Assembly: GCA_009774375.1 (NCBI GenBank) | Contig: VSNO01000021.1 | Location: 1 to 35,891, forward strand | DNA from: Lachnospiraceae bacterium | Lineage (GTDB): Bacteria > Bacillota > Clostridia > Lachnospirales > Lachnospiraceae | DNA: 35,891 nt | Reading direction: 5' to 3' | Shown here: positions 1 to 8,450 of the stretch, piece by piece | Numbering within the stretch: position 1 is the first letter of the stretch | Layout of the letters: the number at the start of each line of letters is the position of its first letter | Notes under the pieces: generated by a model | Told to the model about the DNA's origin: nothing | Seen by the model: the letters and a program-made list of their open reading frames with translations, nothing else | Databases searched by the model: none | Made by a program: the position numbers and the translations under genes

Positions 1-1
1 G

Positions 2-583
2 TTCAATGTATCAGAATTTTATAGAAACCCTTAACAGTGGAGACTGTTGGATAAGGAGATCATACCTGAGCTGATCGGGAGGTTCGGCAAGAACCTGAAA
101 GTGTGGAGCGCTGCGTGTTCGACAGGTGATGAGCCGTATTCACTTGTCATGGCGTTCTCGAAACATATTCCACTGAATCAGATCAATATCATAGCGACTG
201 ATATTGACAAGCAGGTTATCGAGAAGGCAAAGGTAGGATTGTACAATGAGAAGAGCATCGCTGCCGTGCCGGATGATCTGAAAAAGAAGTATTTCACAAA
301 AGTGGGACCGTCTTATCAGATTTCCAATGATATCAAGGCGAGAGTACAGTTCAAGCAGCATAATCTGCTGAAGGATACATATCCAGACAGGTGTGACCTG
401 ATCGTGTGCAGAAATGTATTGATCTATTTTACTGAGGAGGCAAAGGATGCAGTCTTCCGCAAGTTCAATACTTCCCTGAAACCCGAGGGGATCTTGTTCA
501 TAGGGAGCACAGAGCAGATCATGAATTATAAAGAGATCAATTATGAAAGAAAAAATTCTTTCTTCTACATTAAAAATAAGTGA
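2..583 (+). pseudogene. cheR: CheR chemotaxis methyltransferase, C-terminal part, interrupted by an in-frame stop
   Basis: CheR uses S-adenosylmethionine to methylate glutamates of chemoreceptors. The C-terminal SAM-binding domain is clear: WSAACSTGDEPYSL (the SAM loop), a DIDKQVIEKA segment and CRNVLIYF near the end. Reading the same frame back to base 2 gives NVSEFYRNP, the typical CheR stretch at the start of this domain, then TAA at 32-34, then QWRLLDKEIIPEL. Family members usually read NPEQW here, so one G-to-T change of GAA would explain the stop. The remaining open frame would have to start at a TTG at 47 with no good ribosome-binding site, and it lacks the N-terminal receptor-recognition domain. 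The N-terminus lies outside the window. The gene is either a pseudogene by nonsense mutation or carries a sequencing error. The family call is firm; the functional state is not. Confidence 0.75.
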
Positions 584-587
584 TTGT

Positions 588-625
588 CAGTAAAACCGAC
601 TAATGGAGATTAGTCGGTTTTACTG
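588..625. terminator. Bidirectional terminator between cheR and the YprB-type gene
   Basis: Perfect 17-bp inverted repeat, left arm 588-604 and right arm 609-625, with a GGAG loop, followed by a T run on the plus strand and preceded by A-rich sequence for the minus strand. It sits between two convergent genes, and the stop codon of the minus-strand gene lies inside the right arm. Confidence 0.85.
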
Positions 626-1743
626 TTTTTACTCATCATCATTTCAAATACGTGATGTGCGTACAGATTAAATGCTTCGCGCTGTGTTTTTAGTTCGTCT
701 GTCAGTTCAAAGAATAGGTTTTTATCATCATAGTCCTTCTTGAAGAATGGAGTAAAAAGAACATCCCACTGGGGAAGGTAAGAGGATATTTTACGTGTGT
801 AACAGTTCCTGGCAGATGCCTGTTTGCGGTAGTTTTTATCTACAAAGGAAGCCACCGATCTGTGGATCGCAATATCTTCTTTTGGAAGATAGTAATAGTC
901 TCTGTAGTTGGAATAAAAATATTTCAGTTCGCCCTCGTAGATCGGAACGCAGAGTTTCCCTTCTGAGCTGCTTCCCGTGAAGTAACAGCCGTTTGCACCG
1001 TAGGAAATTTCTGTGGGGAGAGGGGTGGGAAGTTTCAGGTTCATGATGATCTCTGAACACTGTTTCTGATCTACATCATTGTAGTAGTTTGCCTGAACCT
1101 TTGTGACTTTGACCGGGAGGTGGAACAGGTCGGGTATCGCGAGTGCTGCAACGATCTCGAGCATTCCCCTGACATCCTCCTCATTGTGGAGCAGCATAAA
1201 GTGTTCTTTTTCCTCGTCGTGGTTCAGGACGTATTCGTGATAAATGTCGATCAGTTCACCGCCTGTGTACTGGTCCTCCCGCGTCGTGGCAGTGACAAAA
1301 TTTTCGATGGTCTTCTGTTTGCAGTTTGGAAGCTTCAGGAAGGTCCTGTAGGGCGACAGCCGCCTGTAGATATCGATCCCCTCAAAGTCGTCAAAATTGA
1401 AATGAATATTGTACTGCTGCATTTTGTTCTGCAGGTAGGGGATGTCAAACTGATTGCCGTTAAAATGGATCAGATAGCGGTATGGCCTGGCAAATGTGAC
1501 AAATGCATCCAGTACATTGGCCTCGTCTTCATAGTTGGTCGCAAGCCACTGTATGGTCTGCCAGCAGGCGGGCTTGTCCGCACCCCCGTCAAGATAGGCG
1601 CATCCGATCAGATAGAGACTGGAGCTGCGCACATACAATCCGGTGGTCTCTATATCGATAAACAGTGTCTGGTCTGGAACACAGAAGTTTTCGATCGGGT
1701 ATTTCGGAGATAGGGTTCCCAGTTTTTTCTGAACGCATTTCAT
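610..1743 (-). CDS. Ribonuclease H-like exonuclease domain protein, YprB type
   Basis: A 377-aa protein with an N-terminal DEDD-type 3'-5' exonuclease fold. It has FIDIETTGL (ExoI motif with Asp and Glu), a HFNGNQFDIPYL segment (ExoII-like, with the conserved Asp) and a late HNEEDVRGMLEI segment (ExoIII-like, with Asp). This matches the YprB family of putative nucleases common in Firmicutes; the substrate is not established. The C-terminal half, from about residue 230, has no motif I recognise. The ATG at 1743 is the only plausible start, because an in-frame stop lies four codons upstream; GGAAAGGA precedes it at a rather long spacing. The gene is monocistronic and convergent with cheR, from which it is separated by a shared terminator. 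Confidence 0.8.
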   Translation of the reverse strand: MKCVQKKLGTLSPKYPIENFCVPDQTLFIDIETTGLYVRSSSLYLIGCAYLDGGADKPACWQTIQWLATNYEDEANVLDAFVTFARPYRYLIHFNGNQFDIPYLQNKMQQYNIHFNFDDFEGIDIYRRLSPYRTFLKLPNCKQKTIENFVTATTREDQYTGGELIDIYHEYVLNHDEEKEHFMLLHNEEDVRGMLEIVAALAIPDLFHLPVKVTKVQANYYNDVDQKQCSEIIMNLKLPTPLPTEISYGANGCYFTGSSSEGKLCVPIYEGELKYFYSNYRDYYYLPKEDIAIHRSVASFVDKNYRKQASARNCYTRKISSYLPQWDVLFTPFFKKDYDDKNLFFELTDELKTQREAFNLYAHHVFEMMMSKNSKTD

Positions 1744-1895
1744 GATTTGATATCACTGTCCTTTCCATCATTTCATATAATTATAACTTACCATATGCAC
1801 AACGCCGTGTCAAAGATTTGTTTTTGCCTGAACCGGATTCAGGATGAACAGGGAGCCAACACGAAACATTCCGGCTGAACACAAAAGAAAAAAAA

Positions 1896-1927
1896 TTAGT
1901 GAAATTTCAGCAAAAAAATAGTATAAT
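1896..1927 (+). promoter_or_regulatory. Probable rnf operon promoter with a dyad operator candidate
   Basis: A perfect -10 TATAAT lies at 1922-1927, about 75 bp before rnfC; no good -35 is seen. Immediately upstream, 1896-1913 forms an 18-bp dyad centred on TGAAATTTCA with TT and CAA ends. It loosely resembles Rex (NADH-sensing) operators, which would suit an NAD+-linked electron-transfer operon, but it matches only about 9 of 14 fixed positions. The -10 is seen; the operator reading is inference. Confidence 0.45.
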
Positions 1928-2001
1928 GGACATAAGAATATTTGGTGACAAAACTGTTTGCAGGAATCATCAAAATCAAAAAGGAAAGAAGGAGCGATAA
2001 G

Positions 2002-3318
2002 ATGGCAAAACTTACATTTCGAGGCGGCGTACATCCTTATGATGGTAAGGATCTGTCAAAGGATAAACCCATGAAGACCATCGTGCCGAAGGGTGAGATG
2101 GTGTATCCGCTCAGCCAGCATATCGGCGCGCCGGCAGTTCCAGTGGTGAAAAAGGGCGACAAGGTACTTGTCGGACAAAAAATAGCGGAGGCGGGAGGAT
2201 TCGTATCTGCCCCGATCTATGCGACAGTGTCCGGCACAGTAAAGTCCATAGAACCCCGGCGTGTCGTCACGGGAGATATGGTCAACTCTGTTATCATCGA
2301 CAATGACGGACTCTTCGATGAAGTTGAATATATTCCACATGATCCGGAAAAATTGAATAAAAAAGAGATCCTGGATCTGATCAGGGAGGCCGGCGTGGTC
2401 GGTATGGGCGGCGCAGGGTTTCCGACGCATGTGAAGCTCTCGCCCAAGGAGCCGGATGAGATCGAGTATGTGATCGCAAACTGTGCGGAGTGCGAGCCCT
2501 ATCTGACCTCGGATTACCGCAGGATGCTCGAGGAACCGCAGAAGCTGATCGACGGTATGAAGATCATCCTCCGCCTGTTTGGCAAGGCGCAGGGGATCCT
2601 GGCGGTGGAGGACAACAAGCAGGACTGTATCGAACTGCTCACGCGGCTGACAGCGCAGGAGAGCAGGATAACAGTGATGGCGCTTAAGACAAAGTACCCG
2701 CAGGGTGCGGAGAGACAGCTGATCTATGCGACGACAGGAAGGGAGATCAACTCCTCCATGCTCCCGGCAGACGCCGGCTGCGTGGTGGACAACGTGGATA
2801 CCATCGTGGCTGTGTACCATGCGGTCGCGGAGGGAAAGCCCCTGATGAACAGGATCGTCACGGTCACGGGCGACGCGGTCAATGATCCGCGGAATTTCTA
2901 TGTTCGCATCGGGATGAACTACCATGATCTGATCACGGAGGCGGGCGGTTTTAAGACGGAGCCGGAGAAGGTGGTGTCGGGCGGTCCGATGATGGGATTT
3001 GCCCTGTTTGACCTGGATGTGCCCACGACAAAGACGGCATCCGCACTTTTATGTCTGACAAAAGATGAGGTATCGGCGATGGAGCCTAGCCCCTGTATCA
3101 ACTGCGGCCGCTGTGTTGATGTGTGTCCTGGGCGTGTCGTTCCTAGAAAGCTTGCCGTTTTTGCACAGCACGGCGACGAGGAGGCGTTCATCGCAAATGA
3201 TGGAATGGAGTGCTGTGAGTGCGGGTGCTGCAGTTTTGTCTGTCCGGCGAAGCGCCAGCTGACGCAGTCCATCAAGTCCATGCGAAAGACGTTGCTCGGA
3301 AAGAAGAAGAAAGCATGA
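2002..3318 (+). CDS. rnfC: Rnf ferredoxin:NAD+ oxidoreductase, subunit C
   Basis: Peripheral NADH-binding subunit of the Rnf complex, which passes electrons between ferredoxin and NAD+ while pumping Na+ or H+. The 438-aa protein begins with the typical FRGGVHPYDGKDLSK segment, has a nucleotide/flavin-binding glycine-rich region (GVVGMGGAGFPTHVK) near residue 130, and ends with two ferredoxin-type [4Fe-4S] motifs: CINCGRCVDVCP and CCECGCCSFVCP. The start at 2002 is chosen over an upstream in-frame start because AAGGAG sits at 1989-1994 and homologues begin with MAKLTFRGG. It is first in the order C-D-G-E-A-B, the usual Clostridia order. An 8-bp hairpin (3312-3319 with 3329-3336) covers its stop codon before rnfD. 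Confidence 0.96.
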   Translation: MAKLTFRGGVHPYDGKDLSKDKPMKTIVPKGEMVYPLSQHIGAPAVPVVKKGDKVLVGQKIAEAGGFVSAPIYATVSGTVKSIEPRRVVTGDMVNSVIIDNDGLFDEVEYIPHDPEKLNKKEILDLIREAGVVGMGGAGFPTHVKLSPKEPDEIEYVIANCAECEPYLTSDYRRMLEEPQKLIDGMKIILRLFGKAQGILAVEDNKQDCIELLTRLTAQESRITVMALKTKYPQGAERQLIYATTGREINSSMLPADAGCVVDNVDTIVAVYHAVAEGKPLMNRIVTVTGDAVNDPRNFYVRIGMNYHDLITEAGGFKTEPEKVVSGGPMMGFALFDLDVPTTKTASALLCLTKDEVSAMEPSPCINCGRCVDVCPGRVVPRKLAVFAQHGDEEAFIANDGMECCECGCCSFVCPAKRQLTQSIKSMRKTLLGKKKKA

Positions 3319-3361
3319 ATTCTAAAACTTCATGCTGAAATCAGTGTAAAGGAGAAAAAAT

Positions 3362-4294
3362 ATGTTAAAGGTATCATCAAACCCGCATATCCGGTCAAAG
3401 GATACGACATCACGCATCATGCAGTATGTGCTGATCGCCCTGCTTCCGGCGACGTTGTTCGGGGTATTTCATTTCGGTCTGCATGCGCTGCTTCTGGTGC
3501 TGGCCACCGTGCTGACGACCGTGCTGACAGAGTACATATATGACAGATGCATGAAAAAGAAAATATCGATCGGTGATTTTTCCGCGGCTGTCACAGGACT
3601 GCTTTTGGCGCTGAATCTGCCGCCCCGGGCGCCGCTGTGGATTGGTGTGATCGGCGGAGTGTTCGCGATTATCGTCGTGAAAATGCTGTTTGGGGGACTG
3701 GGACAGAATTTTATGAATCCGGCGCTCGGAGCTAGGTGTTTCCTGATCATCTCGTTTACTTCTATCATGACAAATTTTGACTGCGATGCATATACGGGTG
3801 CAACGCCGCTTGCGGCGATCAAAGCAGGGGAGGGTGCGCCGCAGCTTCTGGATATGGTCATCGGGCGGACGACAGGTACGATCGGGGAGACGAGCATGAT
3901 CGCGCTGCTGATCGGTGCGGTATTTCTGCTGGTGATGAAGGTGATCGACCTTCGCGTGCCCGGATCCTACATACTCAGTTTTGTCGTGTTTATCCTGTTG
4001 TTTAGCGGGCGGGGGCTGGATTTTGGCTATATCCTGTCACAGCTTGCGGGCGGCGGACTGATGTTGGGGGCATTTTTCATGGCGACAGATTATGTCACCA
4101 GGCCGATCACGAAAAACGGACAGTATGTGTTCGGTATCTTTTTGGGTATCATGACAGGCATATTCAGGATTTTCGGGCCATCAGCGGAGGGCGTCTCCTA
4201 CGCGATCATCCTCGGGAATCTGCTGGTGCCTTTGATCGAACGGTTTACGAAGCCGACGGCGTTCGGAAAAAAAGCAAAGAAGGAGGCGGCATGA
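3362..4294 (+). CDS. rnfD: Rnf complex membrane subunit D
   Basis: Integral membrane subunit of Rnf carrying covalently bound FMN. The 310-aa sequence is strongly hydrophobic, with several transmembrane helices (for example from residue about 20 and about 70 on) and the flavinylation-type motif TGATPLAAIK near residue 145, in which the Thr is the expected FMN attachment site. A GGAGAAAAAAT ribosome-binding site precedes the ATG. The stop is one base away from the rnfG start, so the two are translationally coupled. Confidence 0.95.
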   Translation: MLKVSSNPHIRSKDTTSRIMQYVLIALLPATLFGVFHFGLHALLLVLATVLTTVLTEYIYDRCMKKKISIGDFSAAVTGLLLALNLPPRAPLWIGVIGGVFAIIVVKMLFGGLGQNFMNPALGARCFLIISFTSIMTNFDCDAYTGATPLAAIKAGEGAPQLLDMVIGRTTGTIGETSMIALLIGAVFLLVMKVIDLRVPGSYILSFVVFILLFSGRGLDFGYILSQLAGGGLMLGAFFMATDYVTRPITKNGQYVFGIFLGIMTGIFRIFGPSAEGVSYAIILGNLLVPLIERFTKPTAFGKKAKKEAA

Positions 4295-4295
4295 T

Positions 4296-4922
4296 ATGGA
4301 TAGCGAAAAGAAATCAATGTTAAAAGATGCGCTGATCCTCTTTGCGATCACACTTGTGGCTGGTCTGCTGCTGGGCTTTGTCTATGATGTCACGAAAGAA
4401 CCGATCGCGCAGCAGAAGGCGAAGGCAAAAGCGGAGGCGTGCAGGAACGTATTTGCAGATGCAGATTCATTTGAGGCCGTGGCGGCGGATGGTCCTACGG
4501 CGTACTTTGCGGCAGGGCAGGATTCCAACGTGGATATCGACGAGGTGATGCAGGCACTTGACAGTTCGGGCCAGCTGCTGGGATATGTGATCACTGTCAC
4601 AGACCATGAGGGCTACGGCGGCGACATCCAGTTTTCGATGGGAGTGACACTGGACGGAACGCTCAACGGCATATCGATCTTGAGTATAAAGGAGACAGCC
4701 GGTCTTGGCATGAAAGCGGGAGATGTGCTCGTACCGCAGTTTGCGGATAAAAAGGTTGAAAGCTTTACATACACAAAATCAGGTTCAACAGGCGACAGCG
4801 AGATCGATGCGATCAGCGGTGCGACGATCACCACGAATGCAGTCGTCAACGGGGTGAACGGCGGCCTGCTGTTTTTCAGGAGTGCGCTTGTGGGAACCGA
4901 AGGAGGTGCTGGCAATGAGTGA
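4296..4922 (+). CDS. rnfG: Rnf complex subunit G, covalent FMN protein
   Basis: A 208-aa protein with one N-terminal membrane helix (about residues 10-30) and an FMN-binding domain on the outer side of the membrane. The motif DAISGATITTNAVV near the C-terminus holds the Thr that takes FMN through a phosphoester bond. GYGGDIQFSMGV and ETAGLGMKA are conserved family segments. GGAGG of the rnfD end serves as ribosome-binding site. Its last 8 bases overlap the start of rnfE. Confidence 0.95.
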   Translation: MDSEKKSMLKDALILFAITLVAGLLLGFVYDVTKEPIAQQKAKAKAEACRNVFADADSFEAVAADGPTAYFAAGQDSNVDIDEVMQALDSSGQLLGYVITVTDHEGYGGDIQFSMGVTLDGTLNGISILSIKETAGLGMKAGDVLVPQFADKKVESFTYTKSGSTGDSEIDAISGATITTNAVVNGVNGGLLFFRSALVGTEGGAGNE

Positions 4923-5715
4923 AATGAACAGTGAAGTGAAACAGAGTTCCATGGAGGTATTCTTCAACGGACTCGTGAAAGAGAATCCCACCTTTGTCCT
5001 GACGCTTGGAATGTGTCCGACGCTCGCGGTGACGACATCAGCCATAAACGGACTGGGCATGGGGCTGACCACGACGGCTGTGCTGGTGCTCAGCAACGCT
5101 ATCATATCACTGCTCCGGCACATCATTCCGAACCGCGTGCGGATCCCGGCATTTATCGTGATCGTGGCTTCCTTTGTGACTATGGTGGAGCTGCTGCTCG
5201 AGGGATTCATACCGAGTCTGTATACAGCGCTTGGGTTATATATTCCGCTGATCGTTGTGAACTGTATCATCCTGGGGCGTGCGGAGTCCTTTGCTTCCAA
5301 AAATCCAGTGGTACCGTCTATCTTTGACGGTCTGGGAATGGGACTTGGATTTACCGTGGCGCTCACGGCGATCGGCGCAGTGAGGGAGCTTCTGGGAGCC
5401 GGGGAGCTCTTTGGCATACCGGTGATCAACAATGTTCTTGGCGCTGTCTCTTCCATGCTTGGACGCCAGGAGCCGGTCGAGTACGTTCCGATCAGTATCT
5501 TCGTGCTTGCACCTGGCGCGTTCTTTGTGCTTGCAGCGCTCACGGCATTGCAGAACCGTGTCAAGAGAAAGATGCAGGAGAGGGGACAGAATGCGGATAA
5601 GATCCAGTCGGGCTGCAGTTCAGACTGTGCTGGCTGCTCCGACAGCGGGTGCGCGCGCCGCTTTGTCGATGTGGACGGGACACCCGGTTCTGTGGCGGAC
5701 GCGAAGAAAGAGTAA
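4915..5715 (+). CDS. rnfE: Rnf complex membrane subunit E, with Cys-rich tail
   Basis: Multi-spanning membrane subunit, homologous to RnfA and forming with it the membrane core for electron and ion transfer. Conserved segments include NPTFVLTLGMCPTLAVT near the N-terminus and LGLYIPLIVVNC in the middle; the conserved membrane Cys residues fit the Fe-S site shared by RnfA and RnfE. The ATG at 4915 is preferred over an in-frame upstream start because AGGAGG lies at 4901-4906. After the last helix there is an extra hydrophilic tail of about 45 residues with CSSDCAGCSDSGC, five Cys in 13 residues, which is not part of the core fold and may bind a metal or cluster. Confidence 0.94.
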   Translation: MSEMNSEVKQSSMEVFFNGLVKENPTFVLTLGMCPTLAVTTSAINGLGMGLTTTAVLVLSNAIISLLRHIIPNRVRIPAFIVIVASFVTMVELLLEGFIPSLYTALGLYIPLIVVNCIILGRAESFASKNPVVPSIFDGLGMGLGFTVALTAIGAVRELLGAGELFGIPVINNVLGAVSSMLGRQEPVEYVPISIFVLAPGAFFVLAALTALQNRVKRKMQERGQNADKIQSGCSSDCAGCSDSGCARRFVDVDGTPGSVADAKKE

Positions 5716-5729
5716 GAGAGGATCATAGT

Positions 5730-5755
5730 CACTGGTCCGACGGAGTTGGACAGTG
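5730..5755 (+). other. Intercistronic hairpin between rnfE and rnfA
   Basis: The segment 5730-5738 pairs with 5748-5755 with a single bulged base. It lies in the longest gap inside the rnf operon (84 bp), upstream of the rnfA ribosome-binding site. There is no T run, so it is not a simple terminator; it may tune mRNA stability or translation. Confidence 0.35.
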
Positions 5756-5799
5756 ATGGATTTTATGCGCATAGGGAAAGGCGCAGAAAGGAAAGAAAG

Positions 5800-6387
5800 A
5801 TGCTTGACGTAGTTAAGGATTTATTGATATTGATGATCAGCTCCTCGCTTGTCAGCAATGTTGTGCTGAGTCAGTTCCTGGGACTTTGTCCGTTCCTCGG
5901 CGTTTCCAAGAAGGTTGATACGGCACTTGGCATGGGCGGCGCGGTTATTTTCGTCATAACGATCGCGTCCGGTGTGGCGGCTGTCATATATAAGGTGATC
6001 TTGGAGCGGTTTGACATCACTTATCTGCAGACGATCGTGTTTATACTGGTGATCGCTGCGCTGGTGCAGTTTGTGGAAATGTTTCTCAAAAAGTATGTGC
6101 CGTCACTCTATCAGGCGCTCGGCGTGTATCTTCCGCTGATCACGACAAACTGTGCGGTGCTCGGCATCGCGCTCACGAATGTGCAGAAGAATTATGGGAT
6201 CGGGTTCAGCATTGCGAGCGGTCTGTTCACGGCGGTCGGATTCCTGATCGCGATCGTGGTCCTGGCCGGGATCCGCGAGAAGATGGAGTACAATGACATA
6301 CCGGAATCTTTTCAGGGCATGCCGATCGTGCTGATCACGGCAGGGCTGATGGCGATCGCGTTCTGCGGATTTTCGGGACTGTTATAG
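5800..6387 (+). CDS. rnfA: Rnf complex membrane subunit A
   Basis: A 195-aa membrane subunit with about six helices. SNVVLSQFLGLCPFLGVSKK near the N-terminus and LPLITTNCAVLG near residue 120 are family hallmarks; the Cys in each lies in half-membrane segments thought to hold an Fe-S cluster with RnfE. An upstream in-frame ATG at 5746 exists, but the start at 5800 fits the family length and has AAAGGAAAG before it. Stop to rnfB start is 14 bp. Confidence 0.95.
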   Translation: MLDVVKDLLILMISSSLVSNVVLSQFLGLCPFLGVSKKVDTALGMGGAVIFVITIASGVAAVIYKVILERFDITYLQTIVFILVIAALVQFVEMFLKKYVPSLYQALGVYLPLITTNCAVLGIALTNVQKNYGIGFSIASGLFTAVGFLIAIVVLAGIREKMEYNDIPESFQGMPIVLITAGLMAIAFCGFSGLL

Positions 6388-6401
6388 AGGGAGGGTGACA
6401 T

Positions 6402-7193
6402 ATGAACATAACAGCGATAGTGACTGCCGTCGTAGTCGTGGGCGGAGTCGGATTATTCTTAGGGATCTTCCTCGGCATCGCAAGTATTCTATTCAAAGTG
6501 GAGGTTGATGAGAAGGAGGAGGCTGTCCTGGGCGTGCTTCCCGGAAATAACTGCGGCGGATGTGGATATCCCGGCTGTTCGGGACTTGCCGCGGCGATCG
6601 CAAAGGGTGAGGCGCCGGTCAATGCCTGCCCTGTCGGCGGTGAGGCTGTGGGCAAAAAGGTCGCGGCGATCATGGGGGTGGAGGCAGGTGAATCTGTCAG
6701 GATGACGGCCTTTGTGAAATGCGCAGGTGACTGTGAGAAGACCACGCAGATCTATGAGTATACAGGTGTGGAGGACTGCGGCATGGTTCGGTACGTGCCA
6801 GACGGCGGCGCGAAGTCCTGCGACTACGGATGTCTCGGGTACGGCAACTGTGTGAAGGCATGTCCGTTTGACGCGATACACATTGTGAACGGGATCGCTG
6901 AGGTTGACAGGGAGAAATGCAAGGCGTGCGGCAAGTGTGTGGCTGCGTGCCCGAAGCAGCTGATCGAACTGATACCATATGACGCGAAGGCAGCGGTGGC
7001 ATGCAGTTCCAGAGACAAAGGACCTGTTACCATGAAAGCCTGCCAGACCGGATGTATCGGATGCAGCCTCTGCGTGAAGGTGTGTCCTTCGGGCGCGGTG
7101 ACTGTGACGGATTTTCATGCACACATTGACCAAAACAAGTGCACCGGATGCGGCGCGTGCAAGGAGAAGTGCCCGAAGAAGGCGATCGTGTAG
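6402..7193 (+). CDS. rnfB: Rnf complex subunit B, polyferredoxin
   Basis: The ferredoxin-docking, multi-cluster subunit, 263 aa. One N-terminal membrane helix (residues about 5-28) anchors it. It is followed by the four-Cys domain NNCGGCGYPGCSG with a later NACPVGG, then four ferredoxin-like Cys groups: CLGYGNCVKACP, CKACGKCVAACP, CIGCSLCVKVCP and CTGCGACKEKCP. This order is as in clostridial RnfB. GGGAGGGTGA lies before the ATG. It is the last gene of the operon; no strong terminator was seen between it and the LysM-GH18 gene. Confidence 0.95.
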   Translation: MNITAIVTAVVVVGGVGLFLGIFLGIASILFKVEVDEKEEAVLGVLPGNNCGGCGYPGCSGLAAAIAKGEAPVNACPVGGEAVGKKVAAIMGVEAGESVRMTAFVKCAGDCEKTTQIYEYTGVEDCGMVRYVPDGGAKSCDYGCLGYGNCVKACPFDAIHIVNGIAEVDREKCKACGKCVAACPKQLIELIPYDAKAAVACSSRDKGPVTMKACQTGCIGCSLCVKVCPSGAVTVTDFHAHIDQNKCTGCGACKEKCPKKAIV

Positions 7194-7300
7194 TGCGGGA
7201 ACTGCTGAGGCGCCGAACGGAGATCTGATCGAAATGTATAAAACGGGCTGTCGGGGAATATGTATAAAAGGAAAAAGTGAAGACAGTGAGTGATTAGAGA

Positions 7301-8440
7301 ATGATGCAGATCTATGTGGTCAGGGAGGGTGACAATATTGATAAGATTGCGGCGGCGTTTGGCGTCCGTGCGGAGGAGATCGCCTATGACAATCAGATCC
7401 TGGCGCCGTACCCTCTGGCTGTCGGGCAGGCGCTCCTGATTCCGGGGCAAAGGAATGCAGGGCAAAAGCGTGCGGTTCATGTCAACGGATATGCTTATCC
7501 CTATATACAGGATCAGGTGCTGTCAGAGACATTGCCGTATCTGACGACGCTCTCCGTATTTTCATATGGCTTTACGACGAGCGGGAACCTGGTGCCGCCC
7601 CAGACGGATGACAGCCATATGATCAACGAAGCGTGGAAACAGGGTACGAAGCCGGTTTTGGTCCTGACACCTTTTGATCAGACAGGCATGTTCAACAATT
7701 ATCTGATCAGTGAGATCACCCACGATCCGGCGGCACAGCAGAATCTGATCGACCAGATGTTCCTGACGATGGAGGAGAAAGGGTTTGTCGGGATCGATCT
7801 TGATTTTGAATATATCTTACCGCAGGACAGGGTGGCATATGCGGACTTTGTCGCAAACGTCAGGGCGCAGGCGGCGTCAAGGGGGTATTTTGTCTCTGTG
7901 GCGCTTGCGCCGAAAACATCCGCAGACCAGAGAGGATTATTGTATGAAGGAAAGGATTACAGGCTCCTTGGCGCGGCGGCGGACAGTGTGCTGCTGATGA
8001 CCTATGAGTGGGGATATACGTATGGTCCGCCTATGGCAGTGGCGCCGGTCAACAAAGTGCGGGAGGTCGTAGAGTATGCAGTGACGGAGATCCCGAGGGA
8101 GAAGATAGACCTCGGGATTCCCAACTATGGATATGACTGGACGCTGCCTTTTGTGCAGGGCGCTTCCAGGGCGCGGACGATCGGTAATGTGGAGGCGGTG
8201 CGGATCGCGATCGAGCATGATGCCAGGATCGAGTTTGACCAGACGGCCATGTCTCCCTTTTTTCATTATGAGAGGGATGGGGTACGGCATGAAGTGTGGT
8301 TTGAGGATGTGCGGAGCATGCGGGAAAAGTTCCAGCTGATCACAGAGTACGGCCTGAGAGGAATGGGATACTGGCAGATCATGCGGTTGTTCCGCGCAAA
8401 CTGGCTGCTGCTTGACGATATTTTTGAGATCATAAGATAG
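7301..8440 (+). CDS. LysM domain and glycoside hydrolase 18 protein, SleL/YaaH type
   Basis: A 379-aa protein with one LysM peptidoglycan-binding repeat at residues about 3-45 (YVVREGDNIDKIAAAFGV to LLIPG), then a GH18 barrel. The GH18 signature GIDLDFEYI near residue 165 carries the DxxE catalytic motif. Such proteins act as N-acetylglucosaminidases on spore cortex or cell-wall glycan. There is no signal peptide, which is usual for the spore-associated SleL/YaaH group, so a role in the spore is likely but not shown. Two start codons are adjacent (7301 and 7304), both with a weak ribosome-binding site. It lies 107 bp after rnfB; a 10-base direct repeat (7234-7243 and 7260-7269) occupies the gap. 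Confidence 0.85.
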   Translation: MMQIYVVREGDNIDKIAAAFGVRAEEIAYDNQILAPYPLAVGQALLIPGQRNAGQKRAVHVNGYAYPYIQDQVLSETLPYLTTLSVFSYGFTTSGNLVPPQTDDSHMINEAWKQGTKPVLVLTPFDQTGMFNNYLISEITHDPAAQQNLIDQMFLTMEEKGFVGIDLDFEYILPQDRVAYADFVANVRAQAASRGYFVSVALAPKTSADQRGLLYEGKDYRLLGAAADSVLLMTYEWGYTYGPPMAVAPVNKVREVVEYAVTEIPREKIDLGIPNYGYDWTLPFVQGASRARTIGNVEAVRIAIEHDARIEFDQTAMSPFFHYERDGVRHEVWFEDVRSMREKFQLITEYGLRGMGYWQIMRLFRANWLLLDDIFEIIR

Positions 8441-8450
8441 ATGGATCAGG

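Noticed and set aside
2056..2925. Long open frame on the minus strand opposite rnfC
   Set aside because: It is a shadow of a GC-rich codon pattern; rnfC is certain, and the opposite frame has no ribosome-binding site or recognisable domain.
6489..7133. Minus-strand frame of 214 codons opposite rnfB
   Set aside because: It is rich in His, Arg and Leu as expected from an antisense reading of Cys-rich ferredoxin motifs; no start signal.
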